From the NCBI GenBank assembly GCA_029964075.1, contig CM057148.1:29381916-29445915 (forward strand): a DNA stretch of 64,000 nucleotides, read 5' to 3'. The position numbers and the translations under genes are program-made. How positions within the stretch are numbered: the stretch's first letter is position 1; each line of letters starts with the position of its first letter. This DNA is from Patiria pectinifera (taxonomy: Eukaryota; Echinodermata; Asteroidea; Valvatida; Asterinidae). Below the pieces are notes generated by a model. That model made no database searches. It had not been told where the DNA came from and worked only from the letters and a program-made list of their open reading frames with translations. Positions 19,001 to 34,000 of this stretch are shown here, one piece after another.

Positions 19001-22000
19001 GAAAAGTCGATGGAAATGGCGTGCTAAAATCATCGCGAACGTAGTTTTAATCTCTTTCACCAGTCGTTATTGGAGAGTTTCAACGGTAGAAACACAGGGC
19101 ATAACACTGATCGGAGCCTTCTCCGGCTGGACAAAAGGTTAAGCATTGACAGGCGACATGGAAAAATCACTGTGTCGCACGTGCGTGCGAATATGCAATG
19201 GTACCAGCGCGCGTACGTACCGCCGCACCACCGTACCGTACCGTCCGCTAGCACATGGCCGGCCGGGACGGGTAGCCTTGCCTTGTGAAGGATCCTGTGG
19301 ATAAAATCATTATGTTGTGCGATTTTCGGAGGTTTCAGATTCAGTTGTACAAAATGCAATGCTTTAAAAATCATGATGATTATCTCGAGGATAGCGAAGA
19401 GAGCATTAGCGAAACATTTCACTGGCATTTGTTGGAAGAGAAAGAGGGTAATGCCTGATTTTTTCCCATGTATGAATGCAAGTGGTCCCTTCCTCCATGG
19501 TTGAATCATGGACATGATTGAAGCACCATGAACGGTGCCCTTGTCTTTCGGACTTTTCCCTCGACTTTCTCAAGTAAGAAGTGAACTTCTTTATTGATGA
19601 CTCCATTACTCTAACCGTATTTCAGGCATTTTATGCAATGAAAACACTGACCGGCTTTTTTTTTCATCGTAAAATTTTGTTTGAATCAAAAATAAAGCAG
19701 GAGTTGGTGTCCGGAAATTGGGCATGAAGTGTATTGTACATGCATGTGTGTAATGGCAGCGCGGCCCAGATTTCGGACACATATTTTTGTTCGGCCTTTT
19801 TTTCATTTTTTTGCCACATGCCAGTTTCATCTCTGGATTTAGATTTTGCAGCCCCAGGTAGGTGGGCTGAATTCAAGCTAGTGGTGGGATTGAAATCCAG
19901 ATTTTTCCCTAAATTTGGTGTGAATTCCACTAAGTGGTTTGATTTCGGAAACCGGATATTAGAAACCACATTAAAAGAATGGAGCCTCCCTTTTTGTTTT
20001 GGATACAGGCTAAAGAAAACAACCGCAACATCCCTTAATTTGCTCCATGGACTCTGATTGTGCATTCACTTGATATATGAATAGCCTGCCCATTCTACTT
20101 TTCAAAAAGGTCACACCCATTTTTCAACCTTACAGCTCTGGAGTGTTTTTGTAAAGGCCAAGTCTTGCATCCTGCAAACTATTCCAAGTCATTTGGAAGG
20201 CATTGTATGCAGCATGACTGTGAGCTGGATTGGAACTTCCCGTGAAATCGGATAACAGTTCGGTTTGAAAAAAAAAATTAGGATAATCAGATTATGAAAT
20301 CACTGAATTCTCCCACGGCTAATTAAAGGGAATATAGGCCTACAACATTTGCAAACATCAAACAATAAAACTACCAAGTTTTTACGAAATACCTTACTAG
20401 GATGTTGGTAAATGACAGTCTCAAGCATCTTGTAAACTTATGGCACCTGGTGTGAAGTCATTTTCACGAAAATGGTATTTTTGTATACATTTCCAACGGT
20501 GGTCGGCCGACCAGCGTTGGAAAAACCTAACTATTTTTCAACTTCTGCTCAAAATTTATCGTTTTTTCAGTCGAAATTTTGTTTGCTTTTGGTTACATGT
20601 TCACGAACGGGTGCAGGCCATCTAGACTGGTCCCTTGCCTTACAATTTTTCATCATCTATAGATTGATCCATTTGATCTTTTGTGGAGTCAGGGAACCAG
20701 ACTACTTGAACATTTTTGTTGTTCTTGGTTTTTCCAACCTTTTCGAACACAGAACTTCAAAAATGTCAGTGTAACAATATTTGATCTATTATATTATTAA
20801 ACCCCTCAAATACTTTATTTCTGAAAATTACAGCAAAAGCCAATGATGTACTTTCCCTTTAGTCAGTTTAAGCCCTTACCCTAACCATCATGAATCCACC
20901 ATAAACCATTACCCTGTTTTGGAGTGTTTCGGCGGATTCAGGATACCTCCATATTGAAAACGGGCATTTTAATGGATAGAGGATTGTAAGCCTAGCAGTA
21001 CTGCAGGATTTTGATGGATTCAGGATACCTCAATCATGTCAATACTGACAGACTGAGCAGTCACCAACACCCACAATTTTGTGCATGACACAATAAGTGG
21101 ATTTTGGCAGATTCAGGATACTTTCTAGTAAAGAAGCCCAAAGGGTTAAGGTTAAAGTTATGCATGGGTTTGAGATGTGTTTAGAATTATTCGGGTAGAT
21201 GCGCCAATGTTCCCAAGACTTGATTGAGTCATCTTGAAGACCAGCACCCTGTGCTACATGTCTGCCAAGTGCTGTAGCTTCACCATTATTATTATTATTA
21301 TTATTATTATGCATTTAGGTACGCTATTCATAGTATAACTATATCACAGCGATTACAATAGTAATGAGCAATATAACAACAAATCATTAAACATTATACA
21401 AACAAAAACAACAATAATACATCAATTGGGAAAGAGGTATGTTTTGAGGATCTTCTTAAACACATCCACTGATGGAGCAGATTTAATATAGGAGGGAAGT
21501 TCATTCCACTCCTTAGCTGCTGTAACAGTGAATGTACGATCTCCTGCCTTACTGCGAGTCCTGGGAAAAGTTAGCCGAGATGGATCTGCACTGGAGCGAA
21601 GATTAGTACGCAAAGGTCGATACAGCTCAAGACACTCATTAAAATACTCTGGGGCCTGATTATGAAAGAATTTGTATACAAATAAAAGAATCTTAAACAC
21701 AATCCTCTGTTTAATTGGTAACCAATGAAGCGATCTTAGAAGAGGCATGGCATCATGACGGCGATCCAACTTAAAGATGACACGAGCAGCCCAGTTCTGC
21801 AAACTTTGAAGTCTCTTAATATGCATCTGTGGGACTTTTGTAAGCAACCCGTTACAATAATCTAACCGGGAAAGAACATGGCTGCGAATCACTTGATGGC
21901 ATGCATCTTCAGATATATACTTCCTTATCTGTGACACAATTTTTAACTGAAATCGAACAGATTTGCAAAGCTGGTCTATTAAGCGATCAAATCTGGGTGA

Positions 22001-25000
22001 ATTTGGGGTACATGTACAAGAAATAAATCCAGTCTTGCGACAAGACTACACTTCTAAGGCATTCAGCCTCAATCCTTTAAAACTGAATCAAAAGCATTTG
22101 ATTGAATTTATGAGGATTGAGGAGGGTTACGTTTGATTTTGTTATCATTTCATATTTTTTTTTTTTTTTTTGATAGCCAGAAGATCTGTTTGTTATCACC
22201 GTAGATGAAGAAGATCTCGACGGCCCATCACCGGAGAAAAAGTTGAAAAAGAGCGATTGTACCCCACTGTTCATGAATGCTCACACTACTAGAAGTAAGT
22301 CCTTAACTTGTTTTCGTGCCATCAAAAGATTAGTTAATTAATTCCAAAATTATCAATTTCTGGCTTGTGAAAAATTGTTTGCTCATATCTTGTGTCTGTT
22401 TATCACAATTAATTACTGATTTATAAGGGAATGAATGTGTGCTTGGCTGCTTTTAAACACTACATGTATGTTTAAAGACATAGTCCATCATTTGTAATTT
22501 GTGCATTTTGTTCGTTTGAAGCAACAAAAGTGTTCAAAATCTAATGAAGGATACTGAACAACTAACCTGATGAAGTTTCAGCTCAGCTTCAGCTGTATAT
22601 TCCGAGAAAAACAGCATTCGAGGATCTCAATTTCAAATCAAAAGTTGCCAAATCGTGTTTTGAATTGTTTTGAATTGCAGCTTTACACGATGTCGTGCAC
22701 TGATCCGACAAATTATAGCAGGCGCACGCGCCTGTGCGTCGTGCCAATGCTTGCGTGCGCTGCGCCGAATAACAAAACGAACTCCTAATTAAAATTTTCC
22801 TACGGTGCTTCTTAAGACGCACCATTGGAAGTGCCTTCTTTCGTTGATTTCTTCGAAATAAGAGCTTGCCAGGAAGAATAATTTCACAACCAGTATGTTC
22901 TTCAATAATAAATACGCCAGTTACTTTTTTGGATAGCTGCAAATGATGGACTCCGGCTTTAAGATCGGTTGGAGCATTGATGCTATTTTTACCTGAGCTG
23001 AAGGTAATTGTCAGCATCCAGACTCCAACCAGTCTTAAACACTGTTTTATACCAGCCTGGCACATATTTATTCTCATTTGCAATACCTTTTCGGTCAACA
23101 ATAGCCAAATCAAGATCAACACATGGTTCGCCTCGACAGACTACATGGACTGTGTGTGTGCACTAAACACACGAGGGATTAGCGTGTTTAGACGTCACCT
23201 GGAGGCGAGTCGAGGCAATCTTGACGTCTTAACCCGTCAGCCGTGCCTGTGCACAAAAACAGCCAGTGCATGTTATCACAGCCTCCGGCGCAAACCGGTT
23301 AACCCTAACCCCCTAGGCTCTTGCACTAGAAAGGATACCAAACCTAACAAATTTCAACAGCTGCATACAGGTCTGTAAGTACCAAGACTGCCAAACTCCA
23401 ACAGGCCTTGTACGGGGAACAGTACTAAACCTGCCAAACTCCAACTGTTGGAGTTTGATTGACTTGGTATGGATGGGCCTATGCATTGTCAAGTGATTGG
23501 ATAGGGATGGTACCAAACCTAACAAAATAAAGCAATATGTACATGCACATTTGACCACAAGCTGTGCTGAGGACCGTGGGTGAGCATGCCCTTCTGCCCC
23601 GAACCTCACAAAATTCAACAGGGTCTCCCTGGGCCTTTGGTACCCAGTCAATCAAAGTCCAACACCAACTGGCCAGTGTTCGGTACCAACCCTGCCAAAA
23701 TCAAGCAAAACCCGCTGTTGGAGCTTGATGGGCTCAGGGTTGTTAGGGTTAATCAATCAGTCAGTCAGTTAGTCAGCAAGTCAGGTACAAAGATGACTTT
23801 AGGCTGGCCCATCTGATACCAGCAAAAATGAAAACTAAATGTTGATTTTTCATTCTCCAGATGCAGGGGCGGTCATCCACTCACACTCGAAGAATGCTGT
23901 GTTAGCCACACTGCTGTACCCAGGCAAGGAATTCCGAATAACGCACATTGAAATGGTGAAGGGCATCAGAAAAGACACAACGGGAGGCAACATTCGGTAA
24001 GTGTCATAGACTGTGCACTTTTGAATAATTTGAAAAATTCAAATATTCCGGACACATTGATCCTGTTCTTCAATTTTGTAATTCTAGACACTCTTTGGTG
24101 CGATCTGAGGCAATTTCTGACCTCTTTAGAGGGAAGATAGAACATTTGCAAACATCACAAAACAAAATGATCAAATTAGCACGAAATATCGTACTGTATT
24201 GTTAGGGAATGACAGTCTAAATCATCCTGTAAAATCGTGGCTCCTGGTGTGCTGTCATTTGATAATTTGGGAGGCTAATCATCCTTACGCGCAGCTGGTA
24301 TGCTGAATTGCAAAGGACGCGGCTACAACGTGGTCGGGCCGCTGGCACGTAAAGGCGCCTATGGCTGCCGGCCACATCGACCCATATATGACCACGGAGC
24401 ACAGCCTGAGATCGAAAGTGTTTGATTTTTCCGGAGGGAGAAAAACCAGAGGGCCTGGAGAAAAACCCTCGTGGCACAGGAGAGAACCAACGCACAACTC
24501 TACTCACATGCGATCCGCGGCCAGGATTCGAACCGGGGTCACCATGGTGAGAGGCGAGCGCTTTATGCACAAGCCACCCAAGCCATCCTAAAATACCATT
24601 TTCAAGAAAAATGGTATTTCTCAATGCTGGTCGGCCGACTAGTGCTGGAGAAAACTGACTTTTTTTCAAAAACTGCATTCAAGATTTTCATAATTACTTT
24701 TTCCGCATTTTCTTTGCAAGTGATTGCAGACCTGTTTTTTTAGCATCCACAAGCCCAAAACGTGAAACAAGTCAGTTTAACAGCATTTGCTACAAAAAAT
24801 GTGTAACATACTAATCCTCCAAATCCATTTATTTCTGAATATTACCAGATTACAGCAAAAGCAAATGTTGTATTTATTCCCTTTAACCAATTTCTTTTAG
24901 TAAAAGATAATCATTTAAACATCACATTCAAGTTTTATTTAATTATTTATTTTTTTTTGCGTGAGAAATCTGGTGTGGGCGTGAGAGCGTGAAAATGACC

Positions 25001-28000
25001 TGAAATGCGCGAGTCTCATGCACAGTGCATGAGAGTTCATCCTCGTGCCCCGTGGGTACGATCTTGCAGTGCCATGTTGTTTCCCATCATGCCTTGCGCG
25101 AACGTAACCCCTGGAATTGTGTAATTTAAATGTGCCAAAATACGGTACATTATCCGTTTTACGTGCTGACGCCATCTTTAAAATGTTAAAAGTTGTGATT
25201 TTGAAGAATCAATCCTTTCAAACACAACGTTTGGACATTGTGTGAATTAGCAAAGATTTGTATTAAATGTACGTACCCCTTTCGTTCCTTTACAACCACA
25301 GATACAGGTTTTTTTTAATGAAAAACGCGGCTGACATAATCCATATCGTACAGGCATGGCAACTTTTGAATCATAATTTTGTTTTTCGTACGTGACGTTA
25401 CGTGCAAAGCATGCGAGCGCATTATGGGCGCGCCCGGCGTGCAATATTCGAAATACGCGCGCAGTACGCTGTGAATAGCAGAGGTGGCAGCAAGTCATTT
25501 TTTGCAAGTCCAAGTCAAGTCACAAGTCATTGTTTGCAAGTCCAAGTCAAGTCACAAGTCATTAGGTCCAGTCACAAGTCAAGTCACAAGTCATTAGGTC
25601 CAGTCACAAGTCAAGTCACAAGTCATTTGGTCTAAACACAAGTCAAGTCACAAGTATCTTTGTCCAAGAACACGTCAAGTTGCACATTATTTTGTCCAGC
25701 TGTAATAAGCTAAAAGAACCTGGCGTCAACTTACGAGTTATTTTGAACATGCCTCCTTAATTCCCCTTTTTCAATGTGTTGCAATTACTATTCTTGTAGT
25801 TTATCACATATCTGTCGGATATTAGCCCTTGGTATACTTTAATAGATTTACTTTACATTGTCAAAAATAAATGTTGAGATGACATGAAAAAAGACTTTGT
25901 ATTGTTACCATGGAGCTTTACATGCAGACATGCCTGATCTGGAATTAGGGAAAATATACATTCTGTCTAGGGCAGATTTTCAAGTACATGTACTAGAGGC
26001 TAGAACTTATTTAGATTCAATAGCCATATGAAGCAAGAGTTTCTACGCAGCCCAGAATGACCGAAATCTATTCGCGGTTAAGCCCCCCCCCCCAAAAAAA
26101 AGTCACAGCGCGACTACTCACCGATCATCGTGGGTTTTAAGGTGCCGCATGAAATTGCTCGTTGTGTTTGGGCCATCAGTGACAGTGGATCCACATATTT
26201 TACAAACAGCAGACCTAGCGTCTGACTTGGGTTGGTAACAAGTCATCTTTTGCAATCCCAAGTCAAGTCACAAGTCATTGTTTGCAAGTCCAAGTCAAGT
26301 CACAAGTCAAAGCTGGTATTTACAAGTCAAGTCACAAGTCACAAAAATGGCGACTCGAGTCCGACTCGAGTCCAAGTCACATGACTCGAGTCAGCAACTC
26401 TGGTGAATAGCCATTCAGCGTCATTTACGTCATAGCCAGGGGTTAGTGTAAGGAACGAGCACGCGCCTCTTGAGTCGAGGCTAATCAGACTTGGCAGCCT
26501 GATGGAGATTGGCGCGTATTGCGCAATGTGGCAAAGAATGCAGCTAGCTCGCAGTGGTGTTTTACCGGCAGTTTAACACCCACGTGATTCGACCAATAGG
26601 ATTCGACCAATAGGAATGGTCAAACTATCCTGTACATGTATACATGTACATGTAGGCACCGGTATTTAAGAATATCGATCAAGACCAAGTACATGTAAGA
26701 ATCTATAATGAAGTACTCAATTGTTCAAACATGCACAAAGTACATACACCTTTGTCATTCTCAATTGTTTTTTTCATTTTTTATTAAGGGGTTGGGGGTC
26801 TTTTTCAGGCATTTAATTTTTCTTCGGATTAGATGTTTTTACTTTTGAACTTCCCAAGTGCATGTACCGGTAGGCCTTTCCCATTATTTTTTTTTTTTTT
26901 TTAAATAAGGAAATCGAGAGAAACAACTTATTCTCTAATTGTTGTGGCTTCCCCTTTTTTTGGCTGGAGTAATTATTAGCATCTAGACTCGAATATTTCT
27001 TCAACAGAATGTTTTAACACCTCCCCAGCATGCATTCACTTATTAGTCCCTGATTGTGGTACACTAGGCATGTAAAGTTTCCTTGGATCTGATGTTTTCA
27101 CTTTTTAACTGTTCCTCTACGCCATTTAAAAGCAAACACAATATGAAATTGAGACAAACAACTTCAGAGTTCTCTGCTTGTTGTATGCGCCAGATGTGAG
27201 TCCCCTCCAATACAATATACAAAACCCCCACGGTTGGTTTCAGCCTGAAAATTAAAATGTTTTTGGAGAATGCTATTTTTTTTTCCTTGCAAAATAAAAG
27301 TTACATGTGCTTTTGAATGAGACGAGGAACCAAAGCAATCCGCCTATGAATGAAAGTAAGAGGACAAAGAAAGGACATTATAAGTACAGTAAACATGGTA
27401 AATAAATCTTGACAGTGAGGACATTTTGTTGTAATTTATTTTGTTAATCGGAGGCCGTGGAAAACGGGGCTGTATCATAAGTCCGACGTCTCATAGGTCC
27501 GATGGACCAATGCCTCATAAGTCCGAAATTTCAAACTATGAGGCGTTGGACTTATGAAGCATAAAATTCATTTATTCCACCTCATACGTCCAACACCTCA
27601 TAAGTGCGACGTCGGAAAAATGAGGCGTCGGACCTATGAGGCCTCAGAGTTATGGACTGTTACCAGAAAAGGTTAATTTGTCCGACAAGCAGACAAGGCA
27701 AGATTGAGATTTAAAAAAATGTACAATGTACAACGTTTTAAGTTTGCGTGTTTGCCTACTTAGGAATGGCGCACAAGTTGTTGCGAAACAATCAACCGTG
27801 TTTCAGCAACATGATCGGCCACAGCACGGCTCGTATACAGTGCAGTTATGCACACTGATACTGCACTGTGTGCGCAACGCAATGTACGTGTACATGTAAA
27901 GGCCGGTGTAGCATGAATTTATGTTTTATGAAATACGGACTCGTGGTACTGCGCACGCTCATGCATAGATAATTAGATAAAAAGGAAAAAGAGTCAGATT

Positions 28001-31000
28001 TCATACGAGTCCGATTTTCATATGACACCGGCACTCAGCCAGCGGCCGTCGTGAATAATGTTGAGCATATTTGGTGGTTGGGCAGGTTGGGACGACTTAA
28101 ATTCTCCATTATTTTTATGAATCACCCACCTTAAATAGATTTCTGAAGTAATTGAGGCAATTACTTTTCACCACTTTTGCAGACCGCTCTCTTTTTTTCC
28201 GACCTACATTGTACATGTACCGACCCTATTTTGGAAGGCATGTACATGTACATGTATGTAATTGAAAGCAGAAGTAACATTTTCTTCGCCTTAATTTCTT
28301 AATTTGAATCATACTTGTAATCCATACTTTTCCTGTCCAGGAAGTTGTAAAGTTTGAGAAGTGTTTCTTGTTTTTTTTTTTTTTTTAACCAAAAAAATAT
28401 TAATCTCTGAATTTTAAGGACAAATCTACCAAAGAGACCCCCCAGTTTTGCTCTAAAATGCACCAGAGAGCTTCTAAAGTTATGATTGTTTCGGGTCCCT
28501 TAAGCGGGCCCAGAACCCCACGCCATGGCTTCGCAAGTTGTTGAATCACAACAAAACTTCCCCCAAATTCTCACTCTCAGCTCTAATACTGAAAGTTGGC
28601 AGCCCTGCCGGAGTGTTGAAAAACATGAGGATTTGGCAAGAAATATCGTACGAGGACTGGTGAAATGACATTTGCGAATCAGTATTTGTGGCATTTGGAT
28701 GCTATAGGCCTACCATGTGAAAAAAAAATGTATTTTGCCTTTTTTGAAAATCAATCTTTTCACCAAAAATAATGCCGTCCCGAAGTGGTAAATGGGCCCT
28801 TTCATTTCATTAAATAATTGTTGGAGCCTGACTTTGTTCAATGTACAGTTTGTTATCAAGGTCAATGACAATTCTGTGTTATAGCCACAGGCTCAACCAT
28901 GTCAACATCTGCTGCTGATGAGATTGCAAATTACATGTACAGTGTAGGTAAAGGTGGCATTTTGTCAAATTGTTCAGAGATTTGTTCAAATGTGCAGTTA
29001 TTCATGTTTGCTTAAGATCATGTTTGCTTAAGAGCGCTGGCCAGTGTACGCACAGGAATTACGGTTTCTGGCCCGCCGTCGCCACCACGGTTGACTCAGA
29101 TGATATGTCGCCCTCGCGTGCCCGCCTTGGGTAAATTCCCCCGCCTCGTTTACCAGATAAATCACGGCAAATGGTCTTTAAAATCACGGTCGATTTAGTG
29201 CGGGACACAGCAACAGCGTCTCATGACTCAATTTGTCAATATCAAAGTCGTATCGGATCGTTGTATCTGTGACATGCGGTGATTTGTATAATGCTGATCA
29301 ATCTTGACTCCATTTTCCACCATCTCGTTGTCTGTTGGGTTATTAATCTTTCTTTGTTTCACAGCGTACAACACAGGGTAACGTTTTCACTCACCAAATT
29401 TGATGTTAGTAATGTTACATGGCATCAACCTACATTTTCATTCTTTGTACAGTCAGACAGTGTTTGAATATGAAAAGAAAAAGTGAACATTCTTTCTTTA
29501 CGTCACTTGTGGGCCAAGAATGATGTACCTGTAATTGAACTTCAACTACAGAACAAAATGATGGGAAACCAGTTTTTACAATTTACAAATGTATATTCCC
29601 TAAAAGGAACCTTCCTCACTCTTGCAAAATCCAACATCATGTGGTTAACTCAACACCCAAACTGTTGGACTCTGATGGTGGTACATGTATGTACATGTAC
29701 ATGCATGCCTGACCCCATGTACATGTACATGTAAAGCATATCAGTTTTGCACAGTACTCACACCAGCAGATTCCAAGAAAACATGCAGTTGGATTTTGAA
29801 AGGTTGAGGGTGGTTAGCAGTTAGTAAGGGAATAACAGTGTGAGGAGCCGGTCTTCACTGCGTGATAATGACCGGGTGTGGGGGTGACCGCTGTTAATGG
29901 ACCGAGACGATAAATACCTTTATGACGAAATAAACAGTTAAAATGCTCCAATTTTGTGACTTTTTTCCGGCGATAGGCCTATATCCAGACTTTTTTGTGT
30001 TCATGTTCATGGGCCATATTTTAGCTTAACAGCTATAACGACGTAAACTCAACAGAAACTGCTGCCGTAGCGAAACAAATTACAACAATGTTTTCATATC
30101 TTTACCTGATGGAGGAAGCTGAAATCTCGTTTACACATTCCTTGTGTCCGGAATTACAAAGATGCTCGGTTTAAGAAAGGTAAATATGTCGGTGGGTGAA
30201 GTGTTTCAAAGAAAATAAATCGGATCTACGCTTTCGTCGTAAACATCCTCAGTATATACTGCACTGCTGCTGTACGATGTCGTTTCAAAACTTCCTTACG
30301 CACGCGCACGCACGCATCCTTAGCAACTGTAGGGCGTACGCGCGCGTCAGTCTCACGCGATGGGGGTTGAGCGCATGTGCAGTGCTCAATTGTTAAAAGC
30401 TACCGTAGGACTGTTACTATATTTTGACCAATCATTGGCTTGCATGGGGCTGAACGGGGCTTGATCAATGCTGGTTCAGGGGCCATGTATTCGCTTGATC
30501 TTTGAAGCCGGTCCATTATCACCGTTAATGACCGGCCACGTGATCGAGTCTCGACCAATCAGAAACCATCAACTCTCCAAGGTATTTATTAATGTCAAAT
30601 AATATAATATAACGTGGTGAACATAATTCATTAACCCTAACTCCCTAGGGGGTGTGCAAAATCGTATTGAAATTGGAGGATTCAGGACTGAACTATCAAG
30701 GATGGCAAATCATCAACACTTAAAAGTTTCTGGACAAGATAAGAATGTGAATACTGGAAATTACGAAGGCTGTTGCAAGTTACAAATGTACAAAATGTAA
30801 ACACAATTTAAGAATACAAATAAATGAAAAATGAAGTCTAAAAACAGCTGTTAGGCCTAGGTACATTTAATTGAGCCTCCTAGCATTCTGCGCAAAGTTG
30901 TCCTTTCAGTCAAAATCAATCAAGTGACTGTTTTTAACAATTGAAAGCTCCCAGCCTACATAAAGCAGGATTGACTGACTGTGACTGTTTATACAACTTG

Positions 31001-34000
31001 GATGCTATATTTTGACTGGAGGCGATTGTTTAAGACAGATGTCCCTACAGTTGCTTGCTTTTGTACATGTTGACTGAATTTGATTAGTCACAGTGCTTGC
31101 TTGAAATGATTCCCGTTGGTGACTAGCCTGTGTAAAAGGCATGGCAGGGGAAGAGGAGTGATTTTTTGACTGTCTGTGACTATTCAGACAGCAGGAGGAT
31201 ATGTACGTGTAAGTGCATTTTTTTTTTTACAAATGGATCATTTGGAAATGAACTATTCAGGTGTACACATACATGTACGTACATTGTACACTGAAGAAAT
31301 GTAGGGGAAAAACAATAGAACTTTCATATATTTGAATTAGAAACATGCTCATACATGTAGGCCTAATTGGTTGATGATCAAATTGTTGAATTTACATGCA
31401 TTTGACACGGCCGTATTTATTTTCTCCCTGCTCATCCCTGGTACACAAAGCTCTGTTTCAGGGCACCGGCTTGTTGGACCCAATGAATCATTATTCATAA
31501 CAGGCCTCACCGATATGCAGCAAGGATGATTTATCGTTGACATACGGGCACTCGGTGATGTTTGAAGTAGCAGGCTGGAATGTTGACCAGATTAGAAACC
31601 ATCTCCATACAGCGCTCTCGATACAAGAATTATCATTCGCTGTGAAGTGGCCGTTTTCATTTCTGTGGGAGTGGGAATGGGGGAATGAGGATTTCCTTTG
31701 TGTTTTACAACAGTGTACATTTGTACAAGGGGGAGCTGTTATGATGATCGCCTAATTTTCCCCAAGATTTTTGAAATATAGCCTATTGGGCTTTATTATT
31801 AGTTATGGGATTAAAATCCGGGTATTTTAAAATTCAGGTTGAATTCTACTATTTGGTTTGCTTTTTTGGAACCAGTTTGAAACCAACCTTAAAAAAAATC
31901 TGGCCTTTCATTTTTTTAGACACAAGCTACCGGTACTTTCTAGTAAATAACTTGCACATCCCCCAATTCGCTCAATACATGTAGTCTCTGATTGTAACCA
32001 CATTCACTCAGTTGTCTTCTTGTTTGGACTGATCAGAGAATTCTTACCCATGAATGTTTTCAACACGACAGTTTCAGAATCCGGAGTGTTTTCCTAAAGG
32101 CCCAGTGGTCATTGACTCACACAAACTATACCCAGTCATTGTGTTTGCATGCGCAGGTGCTTCACTAGTCACTTTTTTGCTGGCATGACTGTGATGATGT
32201 GAGCTGGATGGGAACTTCTGGTAAAATTGGATTTATAATTTTATTGGGTTTGAAAACAAAATAGGATTGCGAAATCTTCGATTGTGTAAGTCGAGGACAC
32301 ACACATGCAACATCATCGTTGAATCGAGGACAGGAACCAAATTGAGGACAACCTCGATTAGAAAATGTGTACAGTACAAAACCAATGAGAGCTGTTGCAA
32401 AAAAAGTTAAAGTACATACAAAAACAAAGGAAAAGGGAAGAGGAACAAAAGAAAATCCTCGATTTACACCATAAACAAACGTGCTGCCGTGTTTGTGTTA
32501 ATTAGTGGGGTATGGAGGGGGGGGGGGGGGGAGAAACATTCCCCCACTTTTGAGAAGCAATGATCGCCCATGCTGTTAATCTTGCATCATGCCCAGAATT
32601 AATCAGTCCATCGTGCGTACCATATGCAGACTCTAGATTGAGACTCCTAATAGGGGCCCATGGGACTAAAGCTTGCAAGTGGTGATGCGTTGTGTAGCGG
32701 CCATATTGAGCAAAAAGACAGTTGTTTTGCCAGATGATTGATAATTATTTGATTGCAGGCTGTCAACAAAGATAATTGTAAGTCATCAACGTGTGTTCAT
32801 TTCCTTGCAAACATATGGTGGCCACATAATTCATTCTTTCCCATTTCACTGCGATCGCCATTTCTGGGAGAGAAATTGGAACATCCAACTACCGGTACTC
32901 GTACAGTGTAGTACTGGTTAAGCCCCAGTCATACATGTACATGTACATTCACGGTTGGAGCTACATGTACATGTACGAATATCCATGTTTTACCAAGAAT
33001 CAATCGATCAATTCCAAACCATGAAGATCTGTAGCTCCAGTCCCCCCACTTTTTTCGTCCGCCTCAAAAAAATGTAGCCTACATACACGTATGATTCTAT
33101 ACTCTCTGAATAGCTTATTCAATTATTCCAAACTTAGAAATGATGTTTAGATTATGATGTTTTACTCAAAACGTGTTTAAGTGGTCAGAAATTGCCTCGG
33201 CTCGCACCAAAGAGCGCTTAGAATCCAACTTTTTTTAATGCCCCCCCCCCTTGTGAAAAGTGATTGACGCCCTTGACCAGCTTCAATAGATTTGCATAGT
33301 CGTTTTTAAAATTTCATGTCGGCTGTCGTCCACAATGTCACTTGCCTTTTGTACACACTATAATGACATCATTATGATGTGTATACGTACATGTATCCTG
33401 ATGACCAATTCTCTAAGTATCAGTTCAAGTCTATTTTAGGATTGGTTCGTGACTAAATTTTAAGGGAGGCAGTTGGCGGCTACAATCATTTCCTGTGTTT
33501 TTTTTATGACTTGTCAATTAAATTAAATTCAATTTCATTTCCTGTAATTAAAAGGACCATGAAATTTATTATTTTTTAATGCAAATCCTTGAGAGTGCAT
33601 CTTTGTGTCTCATTGAACTATTTTTTAATTATCATTTTGCCATTTTCAAGGGTGTTTTGGTTCCCTTTTTTGGTTTTATGCTGATACAAATTTGCATATT
33701 CATGAGCAAAAGTGTGATCACTCAGAAATGTCAATGTTACAGATATTTCAGCACCAAAAGTTGTCAACAAAATATAAAGCACTTTGAAATGTTCTTTTCT
33801 TTGGTGATTCATTGTATATATCGATAATCAATACCATAGGCCTACATGGCTGGCAATGAGCAAACCTTTCTCACAAATTTATGTTTTCAATGAAGAAATG
33901 TTTGGGTTCACAATTTAAACAGAAAACCCTTAAAATCTTCCTGAAATGACATCGCATCAGCAACAGTGCCCTTAGTTGTCCGAAAAAGCATGGACAATTT

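Noticed and set aside
21422..21937. Host gene of 171 codons
   Set aside because: The sequence pattern is the C-terminal part of a LINE reverse-transcriptase ORF, truncated at its 5' side and followed by a microsatellite tail.
25495..25690. Possible CRISPR-like or stand-alone satellite array of CAAGTC units
   Set aside because: Units are contiguous without unique spacers, and the array lies inside a hAT element with its own target duplication.
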